From positions 1 to 5,122 of the forward strand of contig JAFDBA010000163.1 of the NCBI GenBank assembly GCA_019313505.1: a DNA stretch of 5,122 bases, given 5' to 3'. Under the pieces are notes generated by a model. That model worked only from the letters and a program-made list of their open reading frames with translations. It had not been told where the DNA came from and searched no databases. Shown here in pieces: positions 4,901-5,122 of this stretch (the stretch's first letter is position 1; every line of letters starts with the position of its first letter). Made by a program: the position numbers and the translations under genes. This stretch comes from Deltaproteobacteria bacterium. Its GTDB lineage: Bacteria; Desulfobacterota; Desulfobacteria; Desulfobacterales; UBA11574.

Positions 4901-5122
4901 ATGGCCTTTAATATGATTGAACTTAATTCCGTCATCAAAAAGTTCGGTACATTTACGGCAGTCGACAACATAACGTATCGCATCGAGAAGGGCGAACATT
5001 TCGCTTTGCTCGGTCCGAACGGCGCCGGCAAAACAACGGTTGTCCGCATGCTCCTCGACTTTATCAAACCGACTTCGGGCAGTATCACGATCAACGGAAT
5101 TCCCGTTTCCAACCCCGAAGCG
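4901..5122 (+). CDS. ABC transporter ATP-binding protein, N-terminal part (runs off window)
   Basis: The frame is open from the ATG at 4901 to the window edge (74 codons). The Walker A motif GPNGAGKTT (residues 38-46 from this start) is intact and is preceded by the typical first strands (IELNSVIKKFG..TAVDNITYRIEKGE). The Phe of KKFG stands at the aromatic A-loop position. KPTSGSITINGIPV after it is the usual strand region before the Q-loop. The style resembles ATPases of ABC-2 type exporters (NatA/CcmA-like), but the substrate cannot be told. The signature motif, Walker B and H-loop lie beyond the window. An in-frame stop immediately precedes 4901; ATG at 4913 (giving MIELNS) is an equally possible start. 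Neither has a clear ribosome binding site. Confidence 0.88.
   Translation, partial: MAFNMIELNSVIKKFGTFTAVDNITYRIEKGEHFALLGPNGAGKTTVVRMLLDFIKPTSGSITINGIPVSNPEA

Noticed and set aside
4874..4901. TTGTAA / GATAAA as a promoter for the ABC transporter gene
   Set aside because: Transcription would start within a few bases of the start codon, leaving no leader, and both hexamers are weak.

Overview
The window looks like part of a chromosome from a Gram-negative bacterium. The protein styles (a CpxR-type regulator, a Spy/CpxP-like periplasmic protein, DUF3300 and DUF2950 proteins, a Lys-rich mini-protein) and the moderate GC content fit a deltaproteobacterium (Desulfobacterota). That placement is an inference from family flavour; no marker gene is present.

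Layout. Positions 1-759 (minus strand) carry an OmpR/PhoB-class response regulator of CpxR type. Its stop codon overlaps, as ATGA, the first seven codons of a following gene that leaves the window, most likely the partner sensor kinase. A divergent intergenic region (760-959) contains direct repeats of TTTAC (GTAAA on the minus strand) 11 and 33 bp apart, resembling CpxR boxes. Positions 960-1514 (plus) encode a secreted LTXXQ-motif protein of the Spy/CpxP kind. A strong hairpin (1536-1574) follows, and then a likely unannotated small membrane protein (GTG start at 1573). The small ORF overlaps the start of a DUF3300 protein (1749-3089) by ATGA, and a DUF2950 protein follows (3148-4125). The arrangement cpxR, opposing Spy/CpxP gene, GTAAA repeats and two exported DUF proteins suggests a Cpx-like envelope-stress locus in which a two-component system controls exported proteins.

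The end of the DUF2950 gene is overlain by a 144-bp, nearly symmetric palindromic element (4111-4254) with 15/16-matching ends. It looks like a MITE or other non-autonomous insertion and supplies the last four codons and the stop codon of that gene. A gene-poor, structured stretch (4255-4642) follows, with nested inverted repeats, an 8-bp triple tandem repeat and a good sigma70-like promoter. A 33-residue, extremely Lys-rich mini-protein (4643-4744) comes next, then an AT-rich spacer. The window ends inside the N-terminus of an ABC transporter ATPase (from 4901) with an intact Walker A motif.

The most original points are the insertion-derived stop codon, the hairpin that hides the ribosome binding site of the small membrane ORF, and the phased GTAAA operator.
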